From contig DDRH01000056.1 in assembly GCA_002343075.1 (NCBI GenBank), positions 142,674-153,308 on the forward strand: DNA of 10,635 nt, given 5' to 3'. The stretch is from Phycisphaerales bacterium UBA2421. Its GTDB lineage: Bacteria > Planctomycetota > Phycisphaerae > Tepidisphaerales > Tepidisphaeraceae. Shown one piece after another: positions 1 through 5,536 of the stretch; positions within the stretch are counted from its first letter, which is position 1, and each line of letters starts with the position of its first letter. A program made the position numbers and the translations under genes. The notes beneath the pieces are model-generated. The model was given only the letters and a program-made list of their open reading frames with translations, was not told the DNA's origin and made no database searches.

Positions 1-320
1 ACCAGGATCGCGCCGTCCATCTGGGCGGCGCCGGTGATCATGTTCTTGATGAAGTCGGCGTGGCCGGGACAGTCGACGTGGGCGTAGTGGCGAGCTTCTG
101 ACTCATATTCCACGTGTGCCGCAGCGATCGTGACGGTCTTGGTTGCGTCGCGGTCGATACCACCCTTGGCGATATCCTTATAGCTCTTGGCTGTTGTGCC
201 ATACTTCGCCTGCGAGCGCGCCGCCAGCGCCGCGGTCAATGTTGTCTTACCGTGGTCGATGTGACCGATCGTTCCCACGTTCACGTGCGGCTTCTTACGT
301 TCAAATACGCCCTTTGCCAT
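1..320 (-). CDS. tuf: Elongation factor Tu, N-terminal part (gene runs off the window)
   Basis: EF-Tu is the GTPase that delivers aminoacyl-tRNA to the ribosome. The minus strand encodes 106 complete codons beginning [20 protein letters not shown]. The P-loop GHIDHGKT is at residues 19-26 and the G3 motif DCPGHAD at 83-89, followed by [17 protein letters not shown], all diagnostic of EF-Tu. The ATG at 320-318 has a strong ribosome binding site, AGGAG at 331-327, with a 6-base spacer. Switch I is unusual: residues 59-66 read ATKTVTIA, so the common Arg-Gly before the Mg-binding Thr is Lys-Thr, while the Thr itself (T64) is kept. I recall this form from planctomycete EF-Tu, which is the main taxonomic clue here. 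tRNA-Thr lies 130 bases upstream on the same strand, matching the widespread tRNA-Thr/tuf order. The 3' end lies outside the window. Confidence 0.97.
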   Translation of the reverse strand, partial: MAKGVFERKKPHVNVGTIGHIDHGKTTLTAALAARSQAKYGTTAKSYKDIAKGGIDRDATKTVTIAAAHVEYESEARHYAHVDCPGHADFIKNMITGAAQMDGAIL

Positions 321-326
321 GACAGT

Positions 327-331
327 CTCCT
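327..331 (-). promoter_or_regulatory. Ribosome binding site of tuf
   Basis: AGGAG on the minus strand, 6 bases before the tuf ATG. It fixes the start codon and shows that this organism uses Shine-Dalgarno initiation for at least some genes. Confidence 0.85.
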
Positions 332-336
332 GCTAA

Positions 337-439
337 AGATTGCGGATTTTGGATATCGGATTGCGGATTGAAATCACCGAACAGGCTGCGTGGATTGAAC
401 CTCTTCAACCCGAAATCCGCAATCCGCAATCCGCAATCT
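337..439. repeat. Inverted repeat built from ATTGCGG heptamers, in the tRNA-Thr/tuf spacer
   Basis: The spacer between tRNA-Thr and tuf is made of variants of a 7-base unit (ATTGCGG, or CCGCAAT on the other strand). The left arm is at 337-369 and the right arm at 414-439. Bases 337-348 are perfectly complementary to 428-439 (12 bp), and 357-369 to 414-426 (13 bp), separated by an asymmetric internal loop. The apical 44 bases contain a small TTGAA/TTCAA dyad (395-399 and 404-408). In RNA this would be a long hairpin just upstream of the tuf ribosome binding site. Such repeats often give spurious short reading frames containing Asn-Pro-Gln-Ser-type repeats. The function is unknown; an RNA processing signal or a mobile intergenic repeat are both possible. 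Confidence 0.8.
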
Positions 440-450
440 ACCTCACTCAA

Positions 451-522
451 AGCTGCCACAGGGGCTTGAACCCTGGACCTCCACCTTACCAAGGTGGCGC
501 TCTACCACTGAGCTATGGCAGC
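451..522 (-). tRNA. tRNA-Thr, anticodon GGT
   Basis: A complete 72-base cloverleaf folds on the minus strand. The 7-bp acceptor stem pairs GCTGCCA with TGGCAGC, with T as discriminator base. The D arm is GCTC-AGTGGTA-GAGC. The anticodon stem pairs CCACC with GGTGG around the loop TTGGTAA, giving anticodon GGT (reads ACC and ACU). The T arm is CAGGG-TTCAAGC-CCCTG. The 3' CCA is not encoded, so it must be added enzymatically. The gene is co-directional with and upstream of tuf, a classic arrangement, and is probably cut from a tRNA-tuf precursor. Confidence 0.96.
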
Positions 523-543
523 GCACCGTTTTTTCAAGGGTGC

Positions 544-597
544 GACTGACGTTTCAGATGACTGACGTTTCCTACGACCGACGCTCGACCGACGCTT
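544..597. repeat. Four short tandem direct repeats, consensus GACYGACGYT
   Basis: GACTGACGTTTC occurs exactly at 544-555 and again at 560-571. The related GACCGACGCT occurs exactly at 576-585 and 587-596. The cluster lies in the leader upstream of tRNA-Thr. It could be a protein-binding array, part of an RNA leader structure, or slippage-derived sequence with no role; the sequence does not decide. Confidence 0.6.
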
Positions 598-605
598 CAT
601 AATTG

Positions 606-637
606 AACAAAACCGACCGAGCAACTTCTCGCTCGGC
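606..637 (-). promoter_or_regulatory. Hairpin plus T-tract in the tRNA-Thr/tuf leader (attenuator- or boxB-like)
   Basis: On the minus strand, GCCGAGC (637-631) pairs with GCTCGGT (622-616, one G-U pair) around an 8-base loop, followed by CGGTTTTGTT. It resembles a weak intrinsic terminator but sits between the best promoter and the tRNA. It is therefore more likely an attenuator, an antitermination leader element, or a chance hairpin. TGTTCAATTA just downstream vaguely resembles a boxA element. A weaker second promoter (TTGCTC at 624-619, TATGAA at 601-596, 17-base spacing) overlaps it. Confidence 0.4.
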
Positions 638-698
638 CTTCACCTGCAACGCCGGACGAATGCCACTGCACGCGCGTACCGGCACCTTAGGGCGGGAA

Positions 699-726
699 AG
701 TATATGACGACCCGAACTTTTGTCAA
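699..726 (-). promoter_or_regulatory. Sigma-70-type promoter for the tRNA-Thr/tuf unit
   Basis: On the minus strand a perfect -35 box TTGACA (726-721) is separated by 16 bases from TATACT (704-699, 5 of 6 matches to the -10 consensus). The bases after the -10 box (TTCCCGCCC) form a GC-rich discriminator, as found at stringently controlled stable-RNA promoters. Transcription would start near 691, giving a leader of about 170 bases before tRNA-Thr. Function is inferred from sequence match only. Confidence 0.65.
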
Positions 727-800
727 TCAAACGCAAATCCGAGGTTCACATCAAGCCGTGCGTTCAGCCGTCTGTCGGTGAGACACGGCGAGTTTTACCC

Positions 801-806
801 TACACT
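801..806 (+). promoter_or_regulatory. Candidate -10 box for the hydroxyacid dehydrogenase gene
   Basis: TACACT (4 of 6 to consensus) lies 17 bases after GTGAGA (778-783, 4 of 6 to the -35 consensus). It is 9 bases before the ATG at 816, so transcription would start only a few bases before the start codon, or at it. No Shine-Dalgarno sequence is visible, which agrees with a leaderless or near-leaderless mRNA. Confidence 0.3.
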
Positions 807-815
807 GCACCTGAC

Positions 816-1781
816 ATGAAAATCTGGACCAACATGCATCTAACCCCGGTGGAACGGCAGGAGCTTGCCAAACGCCTGTCACCGCACGACTTATCGCACG
901 CTGATGCGGCCACCACTACCAATCTCGTCTCCGGCACCGCCGACAACGCCTGCCGCGCCGCCGACGTTGCATTTGGCCAGCCGGCGGTCGATGACCTTCT
1001 CGCGTCGGAATCGCTCAAGTTCATCCAACTCACCTCCGCCGGCTACACCCGCTACGACCGCGATGATCTTCGCGCCGCCCTCAGGAGTCGCGACGCCGCG
1101 CTGTGCACCTCAAGCGGCGTCTACGATGACCCGTGCGCGCAGCATGTGATGTCATTCATCCTCGGGCACAATCGGCGGTTACTCGATGCATACGCCGACC
1201 AGACAACGACCCGCTCGTGGCGATACAAGCTGCTCCGCCCCGCTGTCCGGACGCTGGGTGATGAGAAAGTGCTCATCATCGGCTTTGGTGCGATCGGGCG
1301 CAGGCTGGTCGAATTGCTGCATCCATTTCACGCCCAGGTGCGCGGCGTGCGTCGAAGCCCCAGCGGCGACGAACCCATCGAGGTTGTCTCGATGGCAGAG
1401 CTTGACGAACAATTGCCGTGGGCTGATCACGTCGTCAACCTCCTGCCGAGCAGTTCCGCAAACACCCGGCTATTTGATGCGCCGAGATTTGCCAGAATGA
1501 AGCGTGGCGCTGCGTTCTACAATGTGGGTCGCGGGGATACGGTCGATCAAGCCGCACTCGAACATGCGTTACGCGACGGACAGATTAGCGGGGCATATCT
1601 GGATGTGACGCACCCCGAACCGCTGCCGGCCGACCACCCTCTATGGCAAGCGCCGCGCTGTCTTATCACGCCGCATGTCGCTGGCGGAACGCAGAAAGAA
1701 ATGCAAAAACTGCTCGACCACTTCGTAACGAACTTCGAGCGATTCATTCAAGCCAACCCCTTGAGCAATCGCGTGATGTGA
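816..1781 (+). CDS. D-isomer-specific 2-hydroxyacid dehydrogenase (NAD(P)-dependent)
   Basis: This 321-residue protein is predicted to interconvert a 2-oxoacid and a D-2-hydroxyacid with NAD(P)H in the cytoplasm. The nucleotide-binding motif GFGAIG is at residues 156-161. All three catalytic residues of the family are present: R239 in NVGRGDTVD, E268 in DVTHPEPLP, and H287 in TPHVAGG. The N-terminal third is the divergent catalytic half. The frame is open upstream to a TTG at 720, but the ATG at 816 starts the typical family sequence (MKIWTNMHL) and is preferred. The -35 box of the tRNA-Thr promoter overlaps that upstream part, which argues against the longer form. The exact substrate cannot be set: glyoxylate/hydroxypyruvate reductase-like or phosphoglycerate dehydrogenase-like are both possible. 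It stands alone, divergent from the tRNA/tuf unit. Confidence 0.9.
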   Translation: MKIWTNMHLTPVERQELAKRLSPHDLSHADAATTTNLVSGTADNACRAADVAFGQPAVDDLLASESLKFIQLTSAGYTRYDRDDLRAALRSRDAALCTSSGVYDDPCAQHVMSFILGHNRRLLDAYADQTTTRSWRYKLLRPAVRTLGDEKVLIIGFGAIGRRLVELLHPFHAQVRGVRRSPSGDEPIEVVSMAELDEQLPWADHVVNLLPSSSANTRLFDAPRFARMKRGAAFYNVGRGDTVDQAALEHALRDGQISGAYLDVTHPEPLPADHPLWQAPRCLITPHVAGGTQKEMQKLLDHFVTNFERFIQANPLSNRVM

Positions 1782-1835
1782 GCCACCGTCTGTAAAGTGG
1801 CGCGGTGGGGTATCGGACGCTACGGAAGCCCCTAA

Positions 1836-2228
1836 TCAGATCTTGCACCGCCCGCCGTCGCACGCGGCCGGGTCAAACTTGCTGAACCTCGGACGAATAC
1901 GGGCAAAAATGCGGTAACCAATCCTCACAAATGGCCGGAAGAGCGGGAATGAGAGAACCGCGGCAAGCCAACCCAGTCCGACCAATCGATATGCCTCGAT
2001 GAATGTGTCAGGCCCCGAGATCACCGAGCCGTCGCGGCGAACCGCGTGCATTGCGCCCACGGTCTGTTGCAGCGACAATCCGTACTTTGACGGCTCAAAA
2101 TCGGGAGAGGCGATGTCTTCAAATGAGAGCAATTGCGCGGCGTCGCGTTGTCGCAGTTTCTTCATTTCCCAGGCGCAAACCGGGCAAAGACTGTCATAGA
2201 AAACCTTGAGCTTCCAGCCGTCGTTCAT
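1836..2228 (-). CDS. DCC-family thiol-disulfide oxidoreductase (DUF393)
   Basis: This 130-residue protein has the DUF393/DCC signature near its N-terminus: FYDSLCPVC, with D12, C15 and C18. The family commonly has Gly after the Asp; here it is Ser. Members have a thioredoxin-like redox motif and are assumed to be thiol-disulfide oxidoreductases, but no clear substrate is known. A second cysteine pair, CDGGRC (C123 and C128), closes the protein and could pair with or relay to the first. The ATG at 2228 is preceded by GGGGGTGA about 12 bases upstream. It starts 30 bases after the stop of the secreted repeat protein on the same strand, so the two are probably co-transcribed. A hydrophobic stretch around residues 83-105 is compatible with membrane association but is not a clear transmembrane helix. 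Confidence 0.85.
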   Translation of the reverse strand: MNDGWKLKVFYDSLCPVCAWEMKKLRQRDAAQLLSFEDIASPDFEPSKYGLSLQQTVGAMHAVRRDGSVISGPDTFIEAYRLVGLGWLAAVLSFPLFRPFVRIGYRIFARIRPRFSKFDPAACDGGRCKI

Positions 2229-2258
2229 GACAGATGATAGTCACCCCCGCAGAGAGAG

Positions 2259-3425
2259 TCATTGCGACCCGGCGGCGGTGGATAACTCGTGCCAGACCGT
2301 CTTGCCGGGCAGTGCCAGCCGGACCGTCACCGAGCCGTCAGCGCGGTAACTGACCTTCGAAACCCGCGATGCCGAGACCGCGCGCTCGATGGCCTGCGCA
2401 ACCGCCGCATCTTCCGCTGCGCGATCGCCCAGGATCGTGCCGTCGTTCAGCGCCAGCGCGTAGACCGATTCAAGCAGCGCCTTCTGGGCAGCGTCGTCGG
2501 CCAGCCGCGCGGTCTTCAGGGCAGAGCTTTTGAACGTCGCGTCGGCGCTCACATCGATCAGCGTGTCCACCCATGCCGGCGGCGCTGCGGGAATGACCAC
2601 CACTTTCCGGGCGGTGGTGCGCGCCTCTTCAACGCTGCTGCCGGTGATCGTCGGCGCAGCGGTGGTTGATAGAACCTCGGCTGCGTCTTGCGAAAAACCG
2701 GGAACGAACTCTTTGATTGCGTTCACCAACTCACTGCTGTTGTAGGCGATGGTCACGTCCACAGCGCGGCTATCGCGAAACTGCACACTGGTCACGGGTT
2801 GCGAGCTGGCCCACTCCACTAGCTGCGCGCGCGCCGCATCGTCAATCGCTGGCTCGACGGCAAAAGAATCGACAAGACGGCGGCTGGCATTCATCCGCGC
2901 GGAATCGATCAAGGCACGGCGCTGTGCGGCGTCAACTCCGGCCCACGCGGCCTGTCCGGCGGGCGGCGCGACCATCATCGCGCGCTCCGGCGACAGACTT
3001 CCGGCAGTGGCGCTGAAGGAGCGCCTGGCCCATTGTGCCAGCTTCTGCTCAAGCTGGTCGTACGACAGCGGCGACTTGTTGGGGGCCGTGAGGGCGGTAT
3101 CGAGGACGAGCTGCGCGACTTCCATCGCAGGGACTTCCACGCGCACCTGGCAGGTGCCGTCATCGATCCATCGCACGCCGCCGACCTGTTGCGCCGCGGA
3201 GACGGTTTGCCAGAGCCGCCGACGGGCGTCCATGCGGTCAAGGTACGAGCCGACGGTGATACCCCGGCCAAGCGGCTCATCGGCGATCATCTCGACGATG
3301 CGTGCCTGTGCCGCTATTCGCGCTGCGTCCACCTGCCGGTCGCGCTCGACATCCCCGCCGCGCAACCAGCCTGCGAGACACATCGCCGCTAAGAACATGA
3401 ATCGAGCCATCGTCATCTGCGTCAT
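2259..3425 (-). CDS. Secreted protein with three LPP20-like domains
   Basis: This 388-residue protein has no assigned function. The N-terminus (MTQMTMARFMFLAAMCLAGW) looks like a signal peptide, so export is likely. A lipoprotein cysteine at C16 is possible, but the lipobox is poor. The rest appears to be three copies of one fold, roughly at residues 27-108, 166-240 and 300-385. Each has an Ala-rich amphipathic helix (AARIAAQARIVEMI; ARMNASRRLVDSF; LADDAAQKALLESV) followed by a beta-hairpin ending in a VxV pattern (CQVRVEVPAMEVAQLV; AVDVTIAYNSSELV; SVTVRLALPGKTVW). This resembles the LPP20 lipoprotein family, which is itself of unknown function. Linkers rich in Ala, Pro and Ser separate the copies. 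Alternative starts are M4 and M6; no good ribosome binding site is visible. The DUF393 gene follows after 30 bases. Confidence 0.75.
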   Translation of the reverse strand: MTQMTMARFMFLAAMCLAGWLRGGDVERDRQVDAARIAAQARIVEMIADEPLGRGITVGSYLDRMDARRRLWQTVSAAQQVGGVRWIDDGTCQVRVEVPAMEVAQLVLDTALTAPNKSPLSYDQLEQKLAQWARRSFSATAGSLSPERAMMVAPPAGQAAWAGVDAAQRRALIDSARMNASRRLVDSFAVEPAIDDAARAQLVEWASSQPVTSVQFRDSRAVDVTIAYNSSELVNAIKEFVPGFSQDAAEVLSTTAAPTITGSSVEEARTTARKVVVIPAAPPAWVDTLIDVSADATFKSSALKTARLADDAAQKALLESVYALALNDGTILGDRAAEDAAVAQAIERAVSASRVSKVSYRADGSVTVRLALPGKTVWHELSTAAGSQ

Positions 3426-3451
3426 TTATCGTCACAATAGACCACCCAACG

Positions 3452-3467
3452 CAACTATCGTTAGTTG
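3452..3467. promoter_or_regulatory. Palindrome in the divergent intergenic region
   Basis: CAACTA and TAGTTG form a perfect 6-bp dyad around TCGT in the 134-base gap between the divergent secreted-protein gene and ispG. It is 27 bases upstream of the secreted-protein start at 3425. It could be an operator or a hairpin in that gene's leader; no regulator can be named. Confidence 0.4.
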
Positions 3468-3495
3468 AAGGTGGAAATCCCGCGGTTTAAGCGAA

Positions 3496-3524
3496 TTGAT
3501 TTGACTTCAGCCGACCCATACCAT
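3496..3524 (+). promoter_or_regulatory. Candidate promoter for ispG
   Basis: TTGATT (3496-3501) and TACCAT (3519-3524) are separated by 17 bases. Each matches 4 of 6 consensus positions. Transcription would start near 3531, leaving a leader of about 30 bases. This is a sequence match only. Confidence 0.35.
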
Positions 3525-3559
3525 CGCAGAAAGTCGGTCGTGCGATCCATACAGACGGT

Positions 3560-4819
3560 GTGAAGCTCATGATTCAGCGCAGAAAAACAAGACAGGTAAC
3601 CCTCGGCGACGACCGCGTGGGCCGCGTGACCATCGGCGGGGACGCGCCGGTGTCCGTTCAGACCATGACCAGCGGCTACACGCACGATATCGATGCGTGT
3701 GTCGCCGAGATTCACAAGCTCACCGCTGCCGGCGCCGACATGGTGCGCGTCGCAGTCCCCGAGAAAAAGGACACCGAGGCGCTGAAACAGATTCTGCCGC
3801 AAGTAACTGTTCCGATAGTCGCCGACGTTCACTTTCATTTTCAGCGCGCACTTGAAGCCGTCGAAGCCGGCATACACAAAATCCGGCTAAATCCGGGCAA
3901 CATCAACGATCGCGCGCAGGTTGAAAAGGTGATTGACGCCTGTAAAGAACGCGCGATTCCCATCCGGGTGGGTGTGAATGAAGGCTCGATCGTCGAGCGA
4001 AAGGACAAGCAGCGCAGGCTGAAAGAACTCGGTGGGATATTCGGCGGAAACAAGCACGGCCATATGCTGGCAATCATGATCGCCAAGCTTGAAGAGTACC
4101 TGGACATTTTTTACGAGCGCAACTTTTTCGACATCGTTATCAGCGCCAAGAGCATCGATCCGCTATTGGTGATCGACGCTTATTCTGAGATCAGTAAGCG
4201 GTTTGATCACCCGCTGCACCTGGGCGTCACGCATGCCGGGCCTCGGGAGACTGGGGCGATTCGGTCGGTCGTCCCGCTTGGCACCCTGCTGTGCAACGGC
4301 GTGGGCGACACGCTGCGAATCAGTTACGCCAACGACCCGATTTTTGAGGTGGAAGACGGTCTGGAACTGCTCTATGTGCTCGGTTTGCGCGAGCGCAAGG
4401 GCGCGGAGTTGATCGCGTGCCCCACCTGCGGTCGGATTCAGGTGGATCTGTTTACGCTCATTCAGGATGTGAGAAAGAAACTCGCCGCCGAGATCAAGCT
4501 GCCGATGAAAGTTGCGGTGATGGGGTGTGTGGTGAATGGTCCCGGGGAGTGCGAAGGGGCCGACGTCGCAATTTTCGCCGGCGATCGACGGGGCATCATT
4601 TATGTTCAGGGTGAAAAGGTTGCCAACGTGCCAGAGGCGCAGATTCTCGATGCCCTGCTCGAGGAATGTCGCAAGTTTGAGGCCGCGGTGAAAGCGGGCG
4701 CTGCGCGGCTGGGCGAGAAGAAAGTGGACATCCTTCCGCCGGACCCGATCGGTGAGCTTGGCAGCGGGTGGAAGAAGCTCGACAAGGCACGCGGGACCCA
4801 TTTGCCCGTCGTCAACTAG
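3560..4819 (+). CDS. ispG: 4-hydroxy-3-methylbut-2-en-1-yl diphosphate synthase (flavodoxin/ferredoxin-dependent)
   Basis: IspG (GcpE) performs the penultimate step of the MEP isoprenoid pathway, reductively opening MEcPP to HMBPP with a [4Fe-4S] cluster in the cytoplasm. The cluster ligands are all visible: C287 and C290 in ACPTCGR, C323 in VMGCVVNGPGE, and E330 as the fourth ligand, with spacing as in E. coli IspG. The N-terminal TIM-barrel carries typical motifs: VQTMTSG at residues 33-39, DVHFH at 89-93, and RLNPGNI at 109-115. At 419 residues from the GTG at 3560 it is close to the family's usual length. An ATG at 3569, three codons in, is an equally possible start because neither has a clear ribosome binding site. 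It stands alone; no other MEP pathway gene is adjacent. Confidence 0.96.
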   Translation: MKLMIQRRKTRQVTLGDDRVGRVTIGGDAPVSVQTMTSGYTHDIDACVAEIHKLTAAGADMVRVAVPEKKDTEALKQILPQVTVPIVADVHFHFQRALEAVEAGIHKIRLNPGNINDRAQVEKVIDACKERAIPIRVGVNEGSIVERKDKQRRLKELGGIFGGNKHGHMLAIMIAKLEEYLDIFYERNFFDIVISAKSIDPLLVIDAYSEISKRFDHPLHLGVTHAGPRETGAIRSVVPLGTLLCNGVGDTLRISYANDPIFEVEDGLELLYVLGLRERKGAELIACPTCGRIQVDLFTLIQDVRKKLAAEIKLPMKVAVMGCVVNGPGECEGADVAIFAGDRRGIIYVQGEKVANVPEAQILDALLEECRKFEAAVKAGAARLGEKKVDILPPDPIGELGSGWKKLDKARGTHLPVVN

Positions 4820-5032
4820 CGCCGCCTGTTATCGCAAACCCAGAAAACCTGCAGCACCCCAACTTATGTCTGATTATCATGCCTGTGCAGGATTTATGGC
4901 CTTTTCTTCATGCGCAGATCGTGACAGAAATTTGACGTAGCCGGTCTGTAGCGACTAACTTCCGCACCCGAAGTCGTCCCGACCGCCAACCTAGCGCGAT
5001 CGCTTGCTGGCACGACGCTTTGGAGTCAGGTC

Positions 5033-5039
5033 AAAGGAA
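5033..5039 (+). promoter_or_regulatory. Ribosome binding site of mscL
   Basis: AAAGGAA lies 7 bases before the ATG at 5047. It decides this start over the in-frame TTG at 5020, which would add nine residues not found in the family. Confidence 0.7.
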
Positions 5040-5046
5040 CACCAGA

Positions 5047-5475
5047 ATGGGCCTCATCGCTGAATTTCGTGATTTTATCGTCAAGGGAAACGCCATCGAC
5101 CTCGCGGTCGGCATCATCATTGGTGCCGCGTTCGGGGCGACGGTTAACTCACTCGTTGCAGACGTCATCATGCCACCGATCGGCTACCTTATGGGAGGGG
5201 TCGATTTCGCTGACAAGAAGTTCATTCTCGTTGCCGATGGAAGCACACACCCTGTAACGGGCAACGTGATGAAGGAAGTGGCCGTCAGCTACGGTAAGTT
5301 TGTGAACACCGTGATCGCGCTACTGGTGCAGGGCTTTGCAATCTTCCTCGTCGTTAAGCTGATCAACACGGCGCGAAAGCGTTTTGAGCGAGAGAAGGAA
5401 GCCGCCCCCCCGCCGGCAGCACCGGAAGACGTGCTTTTGCTTCGCGAGATTCGCGATTCGCTCAAGACCCGCTAA
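5047..5475 (+). CDS. mscL: Large-conductance mechanosensitive channel MscL
   Basis: MscL is a homopentameric inner-membrane channel that opens under membrane tension to release solutes during hypo-osmotic shock. The 142-residue product is close to the 136 residues of the E. coli protein. It aligns without gaps through the first half: the amphipathic N-terminus MGLIAEFRDFIVKGN, then TM1 (about 15-45) with NAIDLAVGIIIGAAFG and the pore-constriction residues L19, G22 and I23 at the same numbers as in E. coli, then MPPIGYLMGGVDF. A short periplasmic loop follows (52-80), then TM2 (about 84-107, ending LVVKLINTARKRFE). A charged and Pro-rich linker leads to the C-terminal bundle helix EDVLLLREIRDSLKTR. 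The DUF481 barrel gene begins 61 bases downstream, so the two may be co-transcribed. A TTGACG box at 4932-4937 could belong to its promoter, but the matching -10 is poor. Confidence 0.97.
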   Translation: MGLIAEFRDFIVKGNAIDLAVGIIIGAAFGATVNSLVADVIMPPIGYLMGGVDFADKKFILVADGSTHPVTGNVMKEVAVSYGKFVNTVIALLVQGFAIFLVVKLINTARKRFEREKEAAPPPAAPEDVLLLREIRDSLKTR

Positions 5476-5536
5476 ATCGAGCGCAGAATCGGCAATTGGT
5501 CAAATTTTCGTACCAGAATTATTCAGGAGTGTATTC

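Noticed and set aside
337..439. Possible CRISPR-like repeat array
   Set aside because: The units are 7 bases long, mostly adjacent, and arranged as inverted arms; there are no regular spacers and no cas genes.
301..492. Short minus-strand reading frame with Asn-Pro-Gln-Ser-type repeats
   Set aside because: It is a translation of the heptamer-repeat spacer and part of the tRNA and overlaps the tuf start; such frames are a known artefact of these repeats.
720..815. N-terminal extension of the dehydrogenase from a TTG at 720
   Set aside because: The added residues do not look like the family, there is no ribosome binding site, and this DNA holds the -35 box of the tRNA-Thr promoter.
1782..1801. 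GCCAC/GTGGC hairpin after the dehydrogenase as a terminator
   Set aside because: The stem is only 5 bp with a 10-base loop and no T-tract follows.
2749..3468. 239-codon plus-strand frame opposite the secreted repeat protein
   Set aside because: It has low-complexity Arg/Ser/Ala composition typical of an antisense shadow in GC-rich DNA, no family match, and a coherent protein lies on the other strand.
4820..5046. Gene, terminator or clear promoter between ispG and mscL
   Set aside because: The CCTGCA/TGCAGG pairing has a loop of about 30 bases and no good T-tract, the TTGACG at 4932 lacks a fitting -10 box, and the short open frame at 4752-4940 overlaps ispG and resembles nothing.
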